A DNA stretch of 64,000 nucleotides from Parvularcula sp. IMCC14364 (GTDB taxonomy: Bacteria > Pseudomonadota > Alphaproteobacteria > Caulobacterales > Parvularculaceae): NCBI RefSeq assembly GCF_030758415.1, contig NZ_CP132334.1, positions 2,926,001 to 2,990,000 on the forward strand, in the 5' to 3' direction. Within the stretch, counting starts at the first letter, position 1. The number at the start of each line of letters is the position of its first letter. Below the pieces are notes generated by a model that ran no database searches, was not told where the DNA came from, and saw only the letters and a program-made list of their open reading frames with translations. A program made the translations under genes and the position numbers. Positions 1 through 9,258 of this stretch are shown here, one piece after another.

Positions 1-532
1 CATAGACATTCACATCAGAATGGACGGTCCGGTCTTCCAGCCGCACTTCAGCAGCATCCATATTCAGAACGATCTCCTGATCACCGAGACCTTGCTTGAA
101 TTCAACTTCCGAATCCAGCTTGATGGTCTTGTTGCCCAGACTGTAAAGTCCTGTTCTTGCGGTGACGAGCGACTGATCTATTTCCCCGAGCGCCTTGAGA
201 GCCTCAGGGTTTTCCAAAGAGATAAAGTCCGGAATAGCCGGGTTTTGCACTGCTGCACCCGCCTTGACCTCATAAGGTCGCCCCTGTTTGTCTTCATTAA
301 TAAAACGAGGCTGCTCCATACGCAGGTCATCCGTGGCTGCGTCCAGATTTTGGAACTGGTCAACAAATGTATGATCTACTGTATGGGGGGTCGCTGTGAC
401 AACATACGCTGCCACAATACCGGCAATAACAACAGGGAGGGACAGTCGGGTAGCCCGCACAAAACGGCTGTGCTGCCGCACACGCTTTTTGCGCTTTGCA
501 TCTGTCAGACTTGTCTGTGTTGCCATGACCAT
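1..532 (-). CDS. lptC: LptC, LPS-export periplasmic protein (3' end beyond window)
   Basis: LptC is the bitopic inner-membrane protein that passes lipopolysaccharide from the LptBFG transporter to LptA in the periplasm. The reading frame starts at an ATG at 532 (a second in-frame ATG is at 526) and runs off the left edge. It encodes a basic N-terminus (DAKRKKRVRQ), one membrane span (about residues 33-50, LSLPVVIAGIVAAYVV) and a beta-rich periplasmic part with the LptC-like stretch EVEFKQGLGDQEIVLNMDAA. The RNase D gene just upstream is the usual alphaproteobacterial neighbour, with lptA/lptB expected to follow outside the window. No strong ribosome binding site decides between the two starts. 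The family call rests on topology and context. Confidence 0.8.
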   Translation of the reverse strand, partial: MVMATQTSLTDAKRKKRVRQHSRFVRATRLSLPVVIAGIVAAYVVTATPHTVDHTFVDQFQNLDAATDDLRMEQPRFINEDKQGRPYEVKAGAAVQNPAIPDFISLENPEALKALGEIDQSLVTARTGLYSLGNKTIKLDSEVEFKQGLGDQEIVLNMDAAEVRLEDRTVHSDVNVY

Positions 533-668
533 CGCCGGATCTTGAGCCTTTTTACTGGAGTCGGTGCGGGGCTGGCACCTCTTCACGGGTTATTGCATTT
601 TGTTACAAGCCGAAAAAGCTAATAATCGTTTATTATCCATAAATTATGACAGCCCAGCGGCATTCAAG

Positions 669-1283
669 TCACGAATGCGCGAATATGTCCTGCTCCGGCC
701 AGCCATCAAGATCAAGCTGCGCACGGTAAGGAAGAAAAGAAAAACAGGCTGATGCCAGATCAAGCCGCCCCTCTCGCGCCAACATGGCGTCCAGCTTTTC
801 CTTGATAAGGTGCAGATACAATACATCAGCTGCCGCATAGTTTTTCTGGGCATCGGTCAGGTTTTCAGCCCCCCAGTCGGATGATTGCTGCTGTTTGGAG
901 AGGTCAATGCCGCCAAGCTCGCGGCAGACATCCTTCAGCCCATGTTTATCCGTATAGGTCCGGCACAGTTTCGACGCAATTTTGGTGCAGTACACCGGGG
1001 TTGTATTGACCCCGAGATAGGCAGAAAAAACGGCCACATCGAAGCGGGCAAAATGGAAGATCTTCAGAATCTGCTCATCCTGCAACAATCGTTTCAGGTT
1101 CGGCGCATCATAATTTTTTCTGTCCAACTGGACCAGATGTGCGTCACCATCCCCGGCGGAAAGCTGCACGACACATAAATTGTCGCGATGCGGGTTGAGT
1201 CCCATCGTCTCACTGTCGACCGCGACAGAGCCTTCAAATTTAACATCGTCCGGCAGATCGCCCTTGTGCAGATAAATGGTCAT
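669..1283 (-). CDS. rnd: Ribonuclease D-like 3'-5' exonuclease (short form)
   Basis: This is a DEDDy-family 3'-5' exoribonuclease, probably acting in RNA maturation or turnover. All exonuclease motifs are visible: Exo I D-S-E at residues 23-25, Exo II around Asp82 (HFARFD), and Exo III with Tyr149 and Asp153 (YAAAD). At 204 aa it is only the catalytic domain and lacks the HRDC domains of E. coli RNase D, as is common in alphaproteobacterial short RNase D. I chose the ATG at 1283 because the upstream 21 residues are not family-like and the conserved N-terminus begins MTIYLHKGDLP. It lies upstream of lptC on the same strand with a gap of about 136 bp. Confidence 0.9.
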   Translation of the reverse strand: MTIYLHKGDLPDDVKFEGSVAVDSETMGLNPHRDNLCVVQLSAGDGDAHLVQLDRKNYDAPNLKRLLQDEQILKIFHFARFDVAVFSAYLGVNTTPVYCTKIASKLCRTYTDKHGLKDVCRELGGIDLSKQQQSSDWGAENLTDAQKNYAAADVLYLHLIKEKLDAMLAREGRLDLASACFSFLPYRAQLDLDGWPEQDIFAHS

Positions 1284-1388
1284 ATTATTCCCGACATAAT
1301 TGGTTGGAGACCCGGCGTGATGCGGCCTCACTCCATAGATTGTCAATGATCACTTTCAAAACCGTTACCCTTAATATTATTAAGCCAG

Positions 1389-1414
1389 CCTGAAGGATAA
1401 GGCCGACCTTCAGG
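1389..1414 (-). terminator. Hairpin downstream of trxA
   Basis: An 8-bp perfect stem (CCTGAAGG / CCTTCAGG) with a 10-nt loop lies between trxA and the RNase D gene. It is followed in the minus direction by a perfect 15-nt palindrome CTTAATATTATTAAG at 1370-1384. There is no clean U-tract, so this may be a processing or attenuation structure rather than a classical terminator. Confidence 0.45.
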
Positions 1415-1477
1415 ACAAGGCATACCAAAAAAGCCCGCGCAATGCTGGCTTTAATAAGAAAATTTGACTTTTCAAAT

Positions 1478-1810
1478 TCAGGCAGCCGCTGAAATCGTCT
1501 GATTGACCCAGGCCAAAAGATCACTCTTCGGCTTGGCGCCGACAGATGTGGCAACCGCTTCGCCGCCCTTGAAGATCATCAGCGTTGGCACACCGCGCAC
1601 ACCGAACTGTCCAGGAGTGTTGGGATTGTCATCAATATCAATCTTGGCGATTGTCAGTTTGCCATCAAGTTCACCAGCGATTTCCTCAAGCGCGGGTGCA
1701 ATTTGCCGGCACGGGCCACACCAGGTCGCCCAGAAGTCGACAAGAACCGGCTCTGAGGATTTCAACACGTCTGCGTCAAAACTGTCATCTGTTACATTTA
1801 TGATCGCCAT
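1478..1810 (-). CDS. trxA: Thioredoxin
   Basis: This is a cytosolic thioredoxin of 110 aa, a general disulfide reductant fed by thioredoxin reductase. The redox motif WCGPC sits in the usual context (VDFWATWCGPCRQIAP), and the cis-proline loop (GVRGVPTLMIF) and the G-A-K-P near the C-terminus are present. The start is the ATG at 1810, preceded by a good AGGAG at about 7 nt; upstream in-frame extensions are not conserved. It follows addA on the same strand with about 70 bp between them, an arrangement common in alphaproteobacteria. Confidence 0.97.
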   Translation of the reverse strand: MAIINVTDDSFDADVLKSSEPVLVDFWATWCGPCRQIAPALEEIAGELDGKLTIAKIDIDDNPNTPGQFGVRGVPTLMIFKGGEAVATSVGAKPKSDLLAWVNQTISAAA

Positions 1811-1878
1811 GGTTGGCTCCTTTACGATTTTCCCTGAAACCAACATAAGCAACCGCCCGACTCAATCAAGACATTGCC

Positions 1879-4800
1879 TCAGGCAGCCTGCCCTGTGATC
1901 TGCACAAATGCGTGATCAAGCATGTCATTTGGTACGGGCATGAGTCTGGCCTGCCAGGTCCAGAGGAGCGCGCAATCAACCCGGTGCGCCGGATAGGCTT
2001 GTTGGAGCAGCGCCCGGTAAAGGCTGAGCTGGGCAAGATAGGCGAAAGGGATCCCCTCGACGGATTGCGGTGGCGGCCTGTTGGTCTTGTAATCGATAAT
2101 CCTGATGTGATCTTGACAGATAATCAGGCGATCAATCTGTCCAGAAACAGTCTTCTGACCACCAAGTGTCGACACGGTTCCGGCCAGCGGCACTTCGGCT
2201 CTTGATCCTGGCCCGAATACATCAGCAAAACCCTGATCCTGTAGCACCATCAGCACTTCAGACACCCATTCCGGGTAGAGAGTTTCCGGTATGTCACTAT
2301 AATGCTTCTGCAACAAGGCAAGGCCAACTTCACGCCGGGCAGAAGGCTCAACACCTGGCAATCTTTCCAGCAAAAGATGCAAGGCGTTACCGCGGGTATA
2401 GGCTGAGGGCCCTGCGGACTGTGGTTGGACAGGTGCAAAAACAGGCGCTTCTGCCACTGATTCACTCGGCAAAATCAATTCATCCGCCTCAAGATCTCCC
2501 AGCCTTGACGGCTGCAATCGCGCAGGCGGCGTCTCCTCCGCCACCGGCACATGGAGCCACGCTGGCACAGGCGCAGTATCAGTGCCCTGCTTCTGTTTGT
2601 CGACATCAGGTGCAGCTGTCTGTTTCATTTCATATCGGAGAATATCACCTCCCCAAGACGCCGCGTGCCGTGTAACCGCCTCCCCTCGCGCTTCAAGCGT
2701 GGCAAAGCCATTCAGGGCCAGCGCATACCAGCTGGCGACACCAAGGCCCTTGCCCAGCAGTTTTTCCTTGTTGCGTCTGCCGGGAAGTTTCCCGCAGATG
2801 TATAACCTGTCACGGGCCCTCGTCATGGCAACATAGAACTGACGCCGGTATTCCTCCGCCTCAAGCATTTCGGCATATTGCCGGGCATCCTGAACGGATG
2901 CATTATCATGTTTCTTGCTGGTACTGAAAGCAAGATACCCCTCCATCGGGAGATCTTGCCCCTGCGGGGCGCGTTCCACGAGCGGCAAAAAAGGTCCTGT
3001 CTTGAAACCATCCGGATAGGTTGCATCGGCGATAAAAACAATATCCGCCTCAAGGCCCTTTGAACCATGCACCGTCATTATGCGAACAAGATCGTCACCA
3101 CCCTCCATCTCACGCTTCAGGTCGCCCTCAAGCGTATCATAATGCTGCAGAAAGCCCTGCAGACTGCGTGGATTATTCTGCTCATATCCCAATGCTTCGT
3201 CCAGAAACTCTTCAATCACCTCGCGCGCGCCAGGACCAAGGCGACTGTGAAACCGCTGCCACCCTGAAGGTTGACCGCTTTCCAGTAAAAACTGGAACAG
3301 TGCTATAGGCCCTGCCTTCAGGCCAAGATTGCGGGCCTGGGTCAGCAGGTCGACTGCTCTGGCATAGGGTCCGTCCGGTCTTGCCACTGCCTCATGACAA
3401 AGGCTGGTCCAAAGTGTCACATGGCGGGCACGCCCATGCCCGAGATTAAAAAGATCGTCATCGGTAAAGTTGAACAACGGACTTTTAAGAGCCTCAGCCA
3501 GGCTCAAATCATCTGCCGTCTGAAGCGTGAAGCGTAACACAGACATCAGATCCAGAACGGCAATATGATCCTTTAACAACAGCCTGTCCGCGCCTGCCGT
3601 TGGTACGTCATCCCGAGTCAATGCCCGGACAATTTCCTGAAACACTGGACCACGCCGTTTGCACAGGATCATGATGTCGCCGGGGCGTATGGGTCGGCCG
3701 CGAGAGGAAAGAATTTCCTTGCTGTCGAGCCAGTTTCTGATCGTCTTCGATATGCTCCGGGCAAGCACTGTTTCCGGACTGTCCGGATCAGGCATGTCAA
3801 CGGGCGCATCCCACGGGTTACCTTTGTCCGTTTCCTGTTTTTCGACAAGTGGCCAGAGCTCGACAAGGCCGCCCGCGCCCTGCCGATTGGAATGATGCTT
3901 CAAATTTGCTTCCTCCGAGACCCCCCTGGCGGCAGCCTCTGCCCTTTCTACATCGAATACGGCATCCACAAACCCAAGGACGGGCGGCGCTGAACGAAAG
4001 GAAAGCGCCAGATCACAAAACTCAAAAGGCTTGCCAGCGCGGGTCACAAGGTCACTGATAATGCCCTGATGACGGGTGAATAATTCAACATCTGCTCCTT
4101 GAAAGGAATAAATGGACTGCTTGCCATCGCCCACCACGAAAGCTGTACGGTTTTCTTCTCGCGCCCCCTCCCCAGAAAAGAACTCATGTAATGGCTCCAT
4201 GACAACCTGCCATTGAACTTCACTGGTATCCTGCGCCTCATCCAGCAGAATATGATCCAGGCCCTGATCCAGCTTATACATGACCCATGCAGACGTCGTT
4301 CGGGTAAAGAGGCCTGCTGTTTTGCGGATCAAGTCATCAAAATCAAGCAGCCCCTTCTGGGCCTTGCGTGTACTGTATTTTCTCCCAACCGTTTCAGCAA
4401 GTTGATGCAGGAACTGAGTGGCATGAAAAATTTCCAGGCCACGCAAGTTATCCGTCAGTGCAAGAAGCAAGGCCTGCTGATCCTTCATTTTCTCCTCAAT
4501 ATCAGACAAATGCTTTTGCGCCGTCTTTGTGGATAGTGTCTTCAACGGTGATATCCCGTCAGCCTGCAAATAAAGGCTTCGCGCGCAATCTATTTTCTCG
4601 CTCTCGTCCGCATCCAGAAAGCACCGCAGCGCCGCCGCCCGTTCCACATCTCTCTTGCTTCCCGCCAGCAATGCCGAATAGGCCCCTTCCAGCCAGACCC
4701 AGTCTATCTGGTCAAGAAATGCCGCTTCCAGCTGTCCGGCTGAGACATTCTCCGGCACATCCAGCAAAGTCGCCATACGTGACCAGTACTCCGTGAAGCC

Positions 4801-5448
4801 GCCAGCAGCTTCCACCGCTTGGCTCACAGCTGGCAACCTGGAGACCAGTGCAATCACGTGGTCCCTGATTTTTTGCTCATCCATGCGCTTTCCAAGAGCA
4901 AAAAACTGCTGGCAACCTTCCCCACCCTCCCGCCAAATACTGACAACTTCCTTGTCGAGTATTTGCCGAAGCAAAAGCGCTGCTTCTGATTCTTCCATCA
5001 CAGCAAAGCCGGGCACAACGCCTGCCTCTATCGGGAAACGTCTTAGTAAAGACTCACAGAAAGAATGGATGGTTTGGATTTTCAATCCACCCGGCGTCTC
5101 AAGGGCTCTTGCGAACAGCCGTCGTGCTCTGGAAAGTTCGTCTGCAGACCGTTCACTTTTCTGGTCAAGCGCTTCCAGCTCCTGCGCCAAAGCAGCATCA
5201 TCCATCAAGGCCCATTGCCCCAGACGTTTGAACAGTCGCTCCGCCATTTCTGCGGCAGCGGCTTTCGTGAAAGTGATGCAGAGAATTTTAGTAGGCGCCG
5301 TACCCGTGAGCAGTAATCGCATCACCCGGTCAGTCAACACCTTGGTCTTTCCAGCGCCTGCATTGGCAGCAACGAACGCAGAAAGGTCCGGATCAGAAGC
5401 GATACGCTGCTTTGCCACTGTTTCATCGTAGACGGAAAGCTCACTCAT
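1879..5448 (-). CDS. addA: AddA, helicase-nuclease subunit of AddAB
   Basis: This is the UvrD/Rep-type helicase and nuclease subunit of AddAB, which processes double-strand ends for RecA-dependent repair. At 1189 aa it has the expected size. Residues 29-35 (NAGAGKT) form the Walker A motif, LLDEAQD is the Walker B/helicase motif II, and VMTVHGSKGLEADIVF and VAMTRARDRLYICG are helicase motifs V and VI. The C-terminal RecB-like nuclease domain shows GQIDRL and IIDYKT. Its start overlaps the stop of addB by 4 nt (ATGA), implying translational coupling. Confidence 0.97.
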   Translation of the reverse strand: MSELSVYDETVAKQRIASDPDLSAFVAANAGAGKTKVLTDRVMRLLLTGTAPTKILCITFTKAAAAEMAERLFKRLGQWALMDDAALAQELEALDQKSERSADELSRARRLFARALETPGGLKIQTIHSFCESLLRRFPIEAGVVPGFAVMEESEAALLLRQILDKEVVSIWREGGEGCQQFFALGKRMDEQKIRDHVIALVSRLPAVSQAVEAAGGFTEYWSRMATLLDVPENVSAGQLEAAFLDQIDWVWLEGAYSALLAGSKRDVERAAALRCFLDADESEKIDCARSLYLQADGISPLKTLSTKTAQKHLSDIEEKMKDQQALLLALTDNLRGLEIFHATQFLHQLAETVGRKYSTRKAQKGLLDFDDLIRKTAGLFTRTTSAWVMYKLDQGLDHILLDEAQDTSEVQWQVVMEPLHEFFSGEGAREENRTAFVVGDGKQSIYSFQGADVELFTRHQGIISDLVTRAGKPFEFCDLALSFRSAPPVLGFVDAVFDVERAEAAARGVSEEANLKHHSNRQGAGGLVELWPLVEKQETDKGNPWDAPVDMPDPDSPETVLARSISKTIRNWLDSKEILSSRGRPIRPGDIMILCKRRGPVFQEIVRALTRDDVPTAGADRLLLKDHIAVLDLMSVLRFTLQTADDLSLAEALKSPLFNFTDDDLFNLGHGRARHVTLWTSLCHEAVARPDGPYARAVDLLTQARNLGLKAGPIALFQFLLESGQPSGWQRFHSRLGPGAREVIEEFLDEALGYEQNNPRSLQGFLQHYDTLEGDLKREMEGGDDLVRIMTVHGSKGLEADIVFIADATYPDGFKTGPFLPLVERAPQGQDLPMEGYLAFSTSKKHDNASVQDARQYAEMLEAEEYRRQFYVAMTRARDRLYICGKLPGRRNKEKLLGKGLGVASWYALALNGFATLEARGEAVTRHAASWGGDILRYEMKQTAAPDVDKQKQGTDTAPVPAWLHVPVAEETPPARLQPSRLGDLEADELILPSESVAEAPVFAPVQPQSAGPSAYTRGNALHLLLERLPGVEPSARREVGLALLQKHYSDIPETLYPEWVSEVLMVLQDQGFADVFGPGSRAEVPLAGTVSTLGGQKTVSGQIDRLIICQDHIRIIDYKTNRPPPQSVEGIPFAYLAQLSLYRALLQQAYPAHRVDCALLWTWQARLMPVPNDMLDHAFVQITGQAA

Positions 5449-8400
5449 TCGCCAGCTCCCTCAGCGCTTTCTGCGGCCCATTCAGGGCGACGGGCCAGAT
5501 GGTCGTAATCACCATAATCGTCTCGATAAAATGGCCTCGGCTGTGAACGATAGGGCTCTGAAATATTGTCATAATGCTTCAGTAGCGCTCGCAAATTTTC
5601 CTCAGACTGTAGAATGTTTTCTCTCGCCTCCTCACCCAGAACCTGCGTCCTGGCGCCTACATCGCCCAGCACTTTCAGGAAAGCATAACCAGCTACTGAT
5701 CCTGATGGCTGAGTATCGAAGCCACCCTTTTGCATAATGAGGCCCGTCAGTTGAAGCTGTGGACTGAACGTCCCTTCCTGCTTGAGGCTTGGCAGCTTGC
5801 CCGTCTTGTAATCGTAGATGAAAGTACCGTCATCATACTGATCTATGCGATCGGCACGCGCGGTAATCTTGTAGGCCCGATCGCTCTCGGTAAAGCTGTA
5901 GCTGCCACGCCCCTCAATGATAAGGGGCTTGCCAAGCTGCAATGTTGTTGCGTGAAAATCTGCGAACCAGGTGAAACTCTCTTCCATCCTGGCCTGCCAG
6001 AAGACTTGCGTTTCTTCCCCGACATTTGCTCGTGCGAACAGCGCTTGGGCATATTCCCGCAAGACAAATTGAGGGTCAGTCGGCATTTTGTCCGGATAGT
6101 CCTGGGCAAACCTCGCAAACAGACTGTGATAAAAACGCCCGCGCACCGCGCGATCCGGATCAAGATCAAACCCCTCAAGGTTCCTTAAGCGTAGAATGTA
6201 GCGGGCAAATATGCTGTAGGGATCACGCAGCAGTTTTTCGATTGCCGTGACGGGCAAAGTGTCAGGCCGCGCCTCCACTGGCGGACATGGCTCTGGCGGC
6301 GCATAGGCTTTAATCGGGCCCGTTGCATCCAGCGCCTTGTCCCATGCACGAAAGTCAGCCGTTCGATCAACTGACATTAGGCTTTGCGTCGCAGTAAGAA
6401 TATTTTTAAGTCGCACCAGCCATCGTGACGGCTTTGTTGGTGCACGCCCCTTCTGGCGAGATCGTGTCAGCATGACATTAGCACTGCCAGCGCCTTGGGC
6501 AAAGTCATGGGCAGACAGACCAATACGCCGCTCAGGAGAAGGCAGGCCGATTGCGGCCCGCATAGGGCGCGAGAGGAAGGAGTCTGTTTTTGCCTCGTCC
6601 GGCCAGCTCGCTTCATTCAAACCGCCAAGAATGATGAGATCAGCATACTGTAACCGCGCTTCCAGCGGCCCCAGTATCTGCAGGCGCGGATGACCCCGGC
6701 CTTTTTGCCGGACAGGTGTGCCAGCTATCATTGCAGGGAACGCTTCGGCATATTGAGTCAGCGAAAGCGCTGGCATCAGGTCAGCATTTTCATAAAGGGT
6801 CCGCATCAATGAAGCGCCAGCCTCTCCGTCAACACCCGACCAGAGCCTTGTTGAATCCGTGGGCAGATCATCCGCCGCAAGCTGTTCTGCGACCCTTAAA
6901 TGAGCCGTCAACAGCTCCCTGCCGCATTGGCTTGAGGGATCAACAAGCGCGCTGACTTCTTCAAGACGGTCCAATAACGGCACCAGCATATCGGCGCTTG
7001 CAGAAGGTGGTGTCTGCTCCTGACCTGTCTGTTCAGGACCGCTCAATGCATCCCATTCAGGCCCGCCGGCACAACGGGCGCGCAGCCCCACAAAACCGGG
7101 GCCAGGCCGTAAACCGCGCAGAACCAGATCAAGTGTGGAAACCATTTCTTCCCACTGCGCCTTCTGGAAACCTGCCCGGCATAATGGATGCTTCAAAAGG
7201 GCCAGAATATTTGCCGGGCGTGAAGGGTCGGCCAACCATGTCGCTACAAGTCGCAAGAAATTCCCACACGCCGTATTGGCAAAAGGCACACCGGCGGAAT
7301 CATCCACACGTATGCCCCAGCGCTCAAGAACCAGCGAGGTGCGCCGCGCAAGTTCACGATCAGGCGTTACCAGTATCGCGGTTCGATCCGGCGTGTTCAA
7401 GGTCTCCCGCATGGCGATGGCAATCGCCTTAGCTTCTGCGTAAGACGTATCCGCCTCGATCAGAGAGATACCATCAAGCGCCGCGCTAAGGCTTGCCCGC
7501 GATTGAAAAGACTCAAGCCGCGCCAACCAGTCTGCCGTCGCTTCTGCCGGACGGAGCACCAAAGACAGCAGCTTTTGCCTGTCAGCAGCTGACTTTTCAC
7601 ATCCGGGCCATAAGCGCACGGAAGAACGCTCGAATTCACGAAAATGAACATCCAGCAAATGCTTCAACCCAGCCTGCGGATGCGGGTCTTCAATCTGCTC
7701 CCAGGCTGCATCTTCCGTTTCCAGATCAAGTCCCGGTAATATTACAAACCCTTGTGGCGATGCGGCGACAGTGCGCATCAGACGCGCCACTGCAGGCATG
7801 GAGCCGGTTGACCCCGCAATGATGACAGGGTGAAGTGATGGTGTCCCACCAATATCGGGATCGATAGAGCATCTATAGGCCTCTATCAGGTCCCGGCGAT
7901 ACGCTGCAGGATCTGCTGCTTTGTGCGCCTGAAGGTAGGCTGGCCAGTGCTCAGACACGATTTTGAGAAACCGCAATGTCTTGTCCCAGTGCTCTGCATG
8001 CTGTTCTGGCACAAGGCTCTGCAAAGCCTCGAAGGAGATATCCTCCGCATAGAACGAATCCAGCAAACCTGAAAGTTCATCTGCGCTGGCCAACGCCATA
8101 TCCCAGCCGGATTGAGCGACCTCGCCATTCTCTGCCGCCCTCAGAACAAACTGCGCAAGCGAAAATCGTCGACGCATGGCGGACATGGGTGGCGGCAGGT
8201 CATTTGCCAGCGCCAGCATCTCAGCGGGTGCTATGGCTTCTTCGTCAATATCCCCAAGCGTACGGATCGACGGCAACAGCACAGCAGCCCCTTCGGAAAG
8301 GCGCACCTGCAAAAAAGCATCCATCAAAGCACGCACTGCCCGCCGTGTTGGCAGATATATTGTGACATCAGAAAGGCGCAATGGGTCATGCGCGTAGCGC

Positions 8401-8513
8401 CGCAGCAAATCAGCAGCGATGGTTGTCAGAAATGGCTGACCGGACGGTATTGTGAAAAGATTGGGCAAACCCTCTTGCAAGAGATCAGCAAAGGGATGCG
8501 CACTATCTGTCAT
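5445..8513 (-). CDS. addB: AddB, nuclease/recombination-site subunit of AddAB
   Basis: This is the partner subunit of AddA in the alphaproteobacterial AddAB double-strand-break resection complex. The 1022-aa protein has an inactivated helicase-like architecture with an N-terminal GQPF segment, and a C-terminal PD-(D/E)xK nuclease domain showing RADRIDQYDDGTFIYDYKTGK in parts (RADRID, YDYKTGK). It overlaps murU upstream by 11 nt and addA downstream by 4 nt, so tsaE-amgK-murU-addB-addA form one tightly packed operon. Confidence 0.95.
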   Translation of the reverse strand: MTDSAHPFADLLQEGLPNLFTIPSGQPFLTTIAADLLRRYAHDPLRLSDVTIYLPTRRAVRALMDAFLQVRLSEGAAVLLPSIRTLGDIDEEAIAPAEMLALANDLPPPMSAMRRRFSLAQFVLRAAENGEVAQSGWDMALASADELSGLLDSFYAEDISFEALQSLVPEQHAEHWDKTLRFLKIVSEHWPAYLQAHKAADPAAYRRDLIEAYRCSIDPDIGGTPSLHPVIIAGSTGSMPAVARLMRTVAASPQGFVILPGLDLETEDAAWEQIEDPHPQAGLKHLLDVHFREFERSSVRLWPGCEKSAADRQKLLSLVLRPAEATADWLARLESFQSRASLSAALDGISLIEADTSYAEAKAIAIAMRETLNTPDRTAILVTPDRELARRTSLVLERWGIRVDDSAGVPFANTACGNFLRLVATWLADPSRPANILALLKHPLCRAGFQKAQWEEMVSTLDLVLRGLRPGPGFVGLRARCAGGPEWDALSGPEQTGQEQTPPSASADMLVPLLDRLEEVSALVDPSSQCGRELLTAHLRVAEQLAADDLPTDSTRLWSGVDGEAGASLMRTLYENADLMPALSLTQYAEAFPAMIAGTPVRQKGRGHPRLQILGPLEARLQYADLIILGGLNEASWPDEAKTDSFLSRPMRAAIGLPSPERRIGLSAHDFAQGAGSANVMLTRSRQKGRAPTKPSRWLVRLKNILTATQSLMSVDRTADFRAWDKALDATGPIKAYAPPEPCPPVEARPDTLPVTAIEKLLRDPYSIFARYILRLRNLEGFDLDPDRAVRGRFYHSLFARFAQDYPDKMPTDPQFVLREYAQALFARANVGEETQVFWQARMEESFTWFADFHATTLQLGKPLIIEGRGSYSFTESDRAYKITARADRIDQYDDGTFIYDYKTGKLPSLKQEGTFSPQLQLTGLIMQKGGFDTQPSGSVAGYAFLKVLGDVGARTQVLGEEARENILQSEENLRALLKHYDNISEPYRSQPRPFYRDDYGDYDHLARRPEWAAESAEGAGE

Positions 8514-9258
8514 TCATCTGACCTTGCTCAGCAGATTGCAATAACTCTTCTGCCTGCTTCACCCCCTGCGGGTCTCCCACATGCATCCACCAGCCATCAT
8601 ACGGACACCCGAACAGACGCCCCTGCGCCATAGCCTTGTCCCAGAAGGCCTTGGTTGAAACACACCGCAGAGGTTCATCCTGAAATAGACGCGGATGCAG
8701 AATTTGCAGGCCTGTAAATACAAGCACTTTTTTCTGGCCAGCTGAAGCGGAAGCGTCAGGCCAGACAAGCCGACCATCCTCCCCCATGATGAAATCACCG
8801 TTGCCATCATAGCCACTGGCGCGCGCAACCGGACATAATAACAGCAAAGCATCCATCTCGTTGTCGCGCCAAGCAGCCACAAGACTGGCACAGGCCTCTT
8901 CATCGACATCAAGAAGAATAGCATCCGTATTTGTACAGAAGAAAGGCTTATCACTTTCAAGCAAGGGCAACGCCTTCAGCAAGGCGCCACCAGTCTCCAG
9001 CAACTCACCACGCTCGTCTGAAATGCGGATAGCCGGGCTCTCGCGCGCCTCAAGATGCTGCTCAATCTGATCAGCAAAATAGTGGACATTAACAATCGCG
9101 TTATCGATGCCTCCGCACGCAAAACGATCCAGCGCATAGTCTATCAACGGCTTGCCGAGCACAGGCACCATCGGCTTCGGCATAGTGTCTGTCAGAGGCC
9201 TCATCCGCCTGCCAAGACCCGCCGCAAGAACCATTGCTGTATCTATACTGAGTGTCAT
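8503..9258 (-). CDS. murU: MurU, N-acetylmuramate-1-phosphate uridylyltransferase
   Basis: This is a nucleotidyltransferase that converts MurNAc-alpha-1-phosphate plus UTP into UDP-MurNAc in peptidoglycan recycling, bypassing de novo MurA/MurB synthesis. The N-terminal nucleotide-binding signature is AMVLAAGLGRRMRPLT followed by MPKPMVPV; later motifs are GGALLKALP and NTDAILLD. I chose the ATG at 9258, where the conserved sequence begins and which forms an ATGA overlap with the stop of amgK. The adjacency to the AmgK-type kinase supports the MurU assignment over other sugar-1-phosphate nucleotidyltransferases. Confidence 0.9.
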   Translation of the reverse strand: MTLSIDTAMVLAAGLGRRMRPLTDTMPKPMVPVLGKPLIDYALDRFACGGIDNAIVNVHYFADQIEQHLEARESPAIRISDERGELLETGGALLKALPLLESDKPFFCTNTDAILLDVDEEACASLVAAWRDNEMDALLLLCPVARASGYDGNGDFIMGEDGRLVWPDASASAGQKKVLVFTGLQILHPRLFQDEPLRCVSTKAFWDKAMAQGRLFGCPYDGWWMHVGDPQGVKQAEELLQSAEQGQMNDR

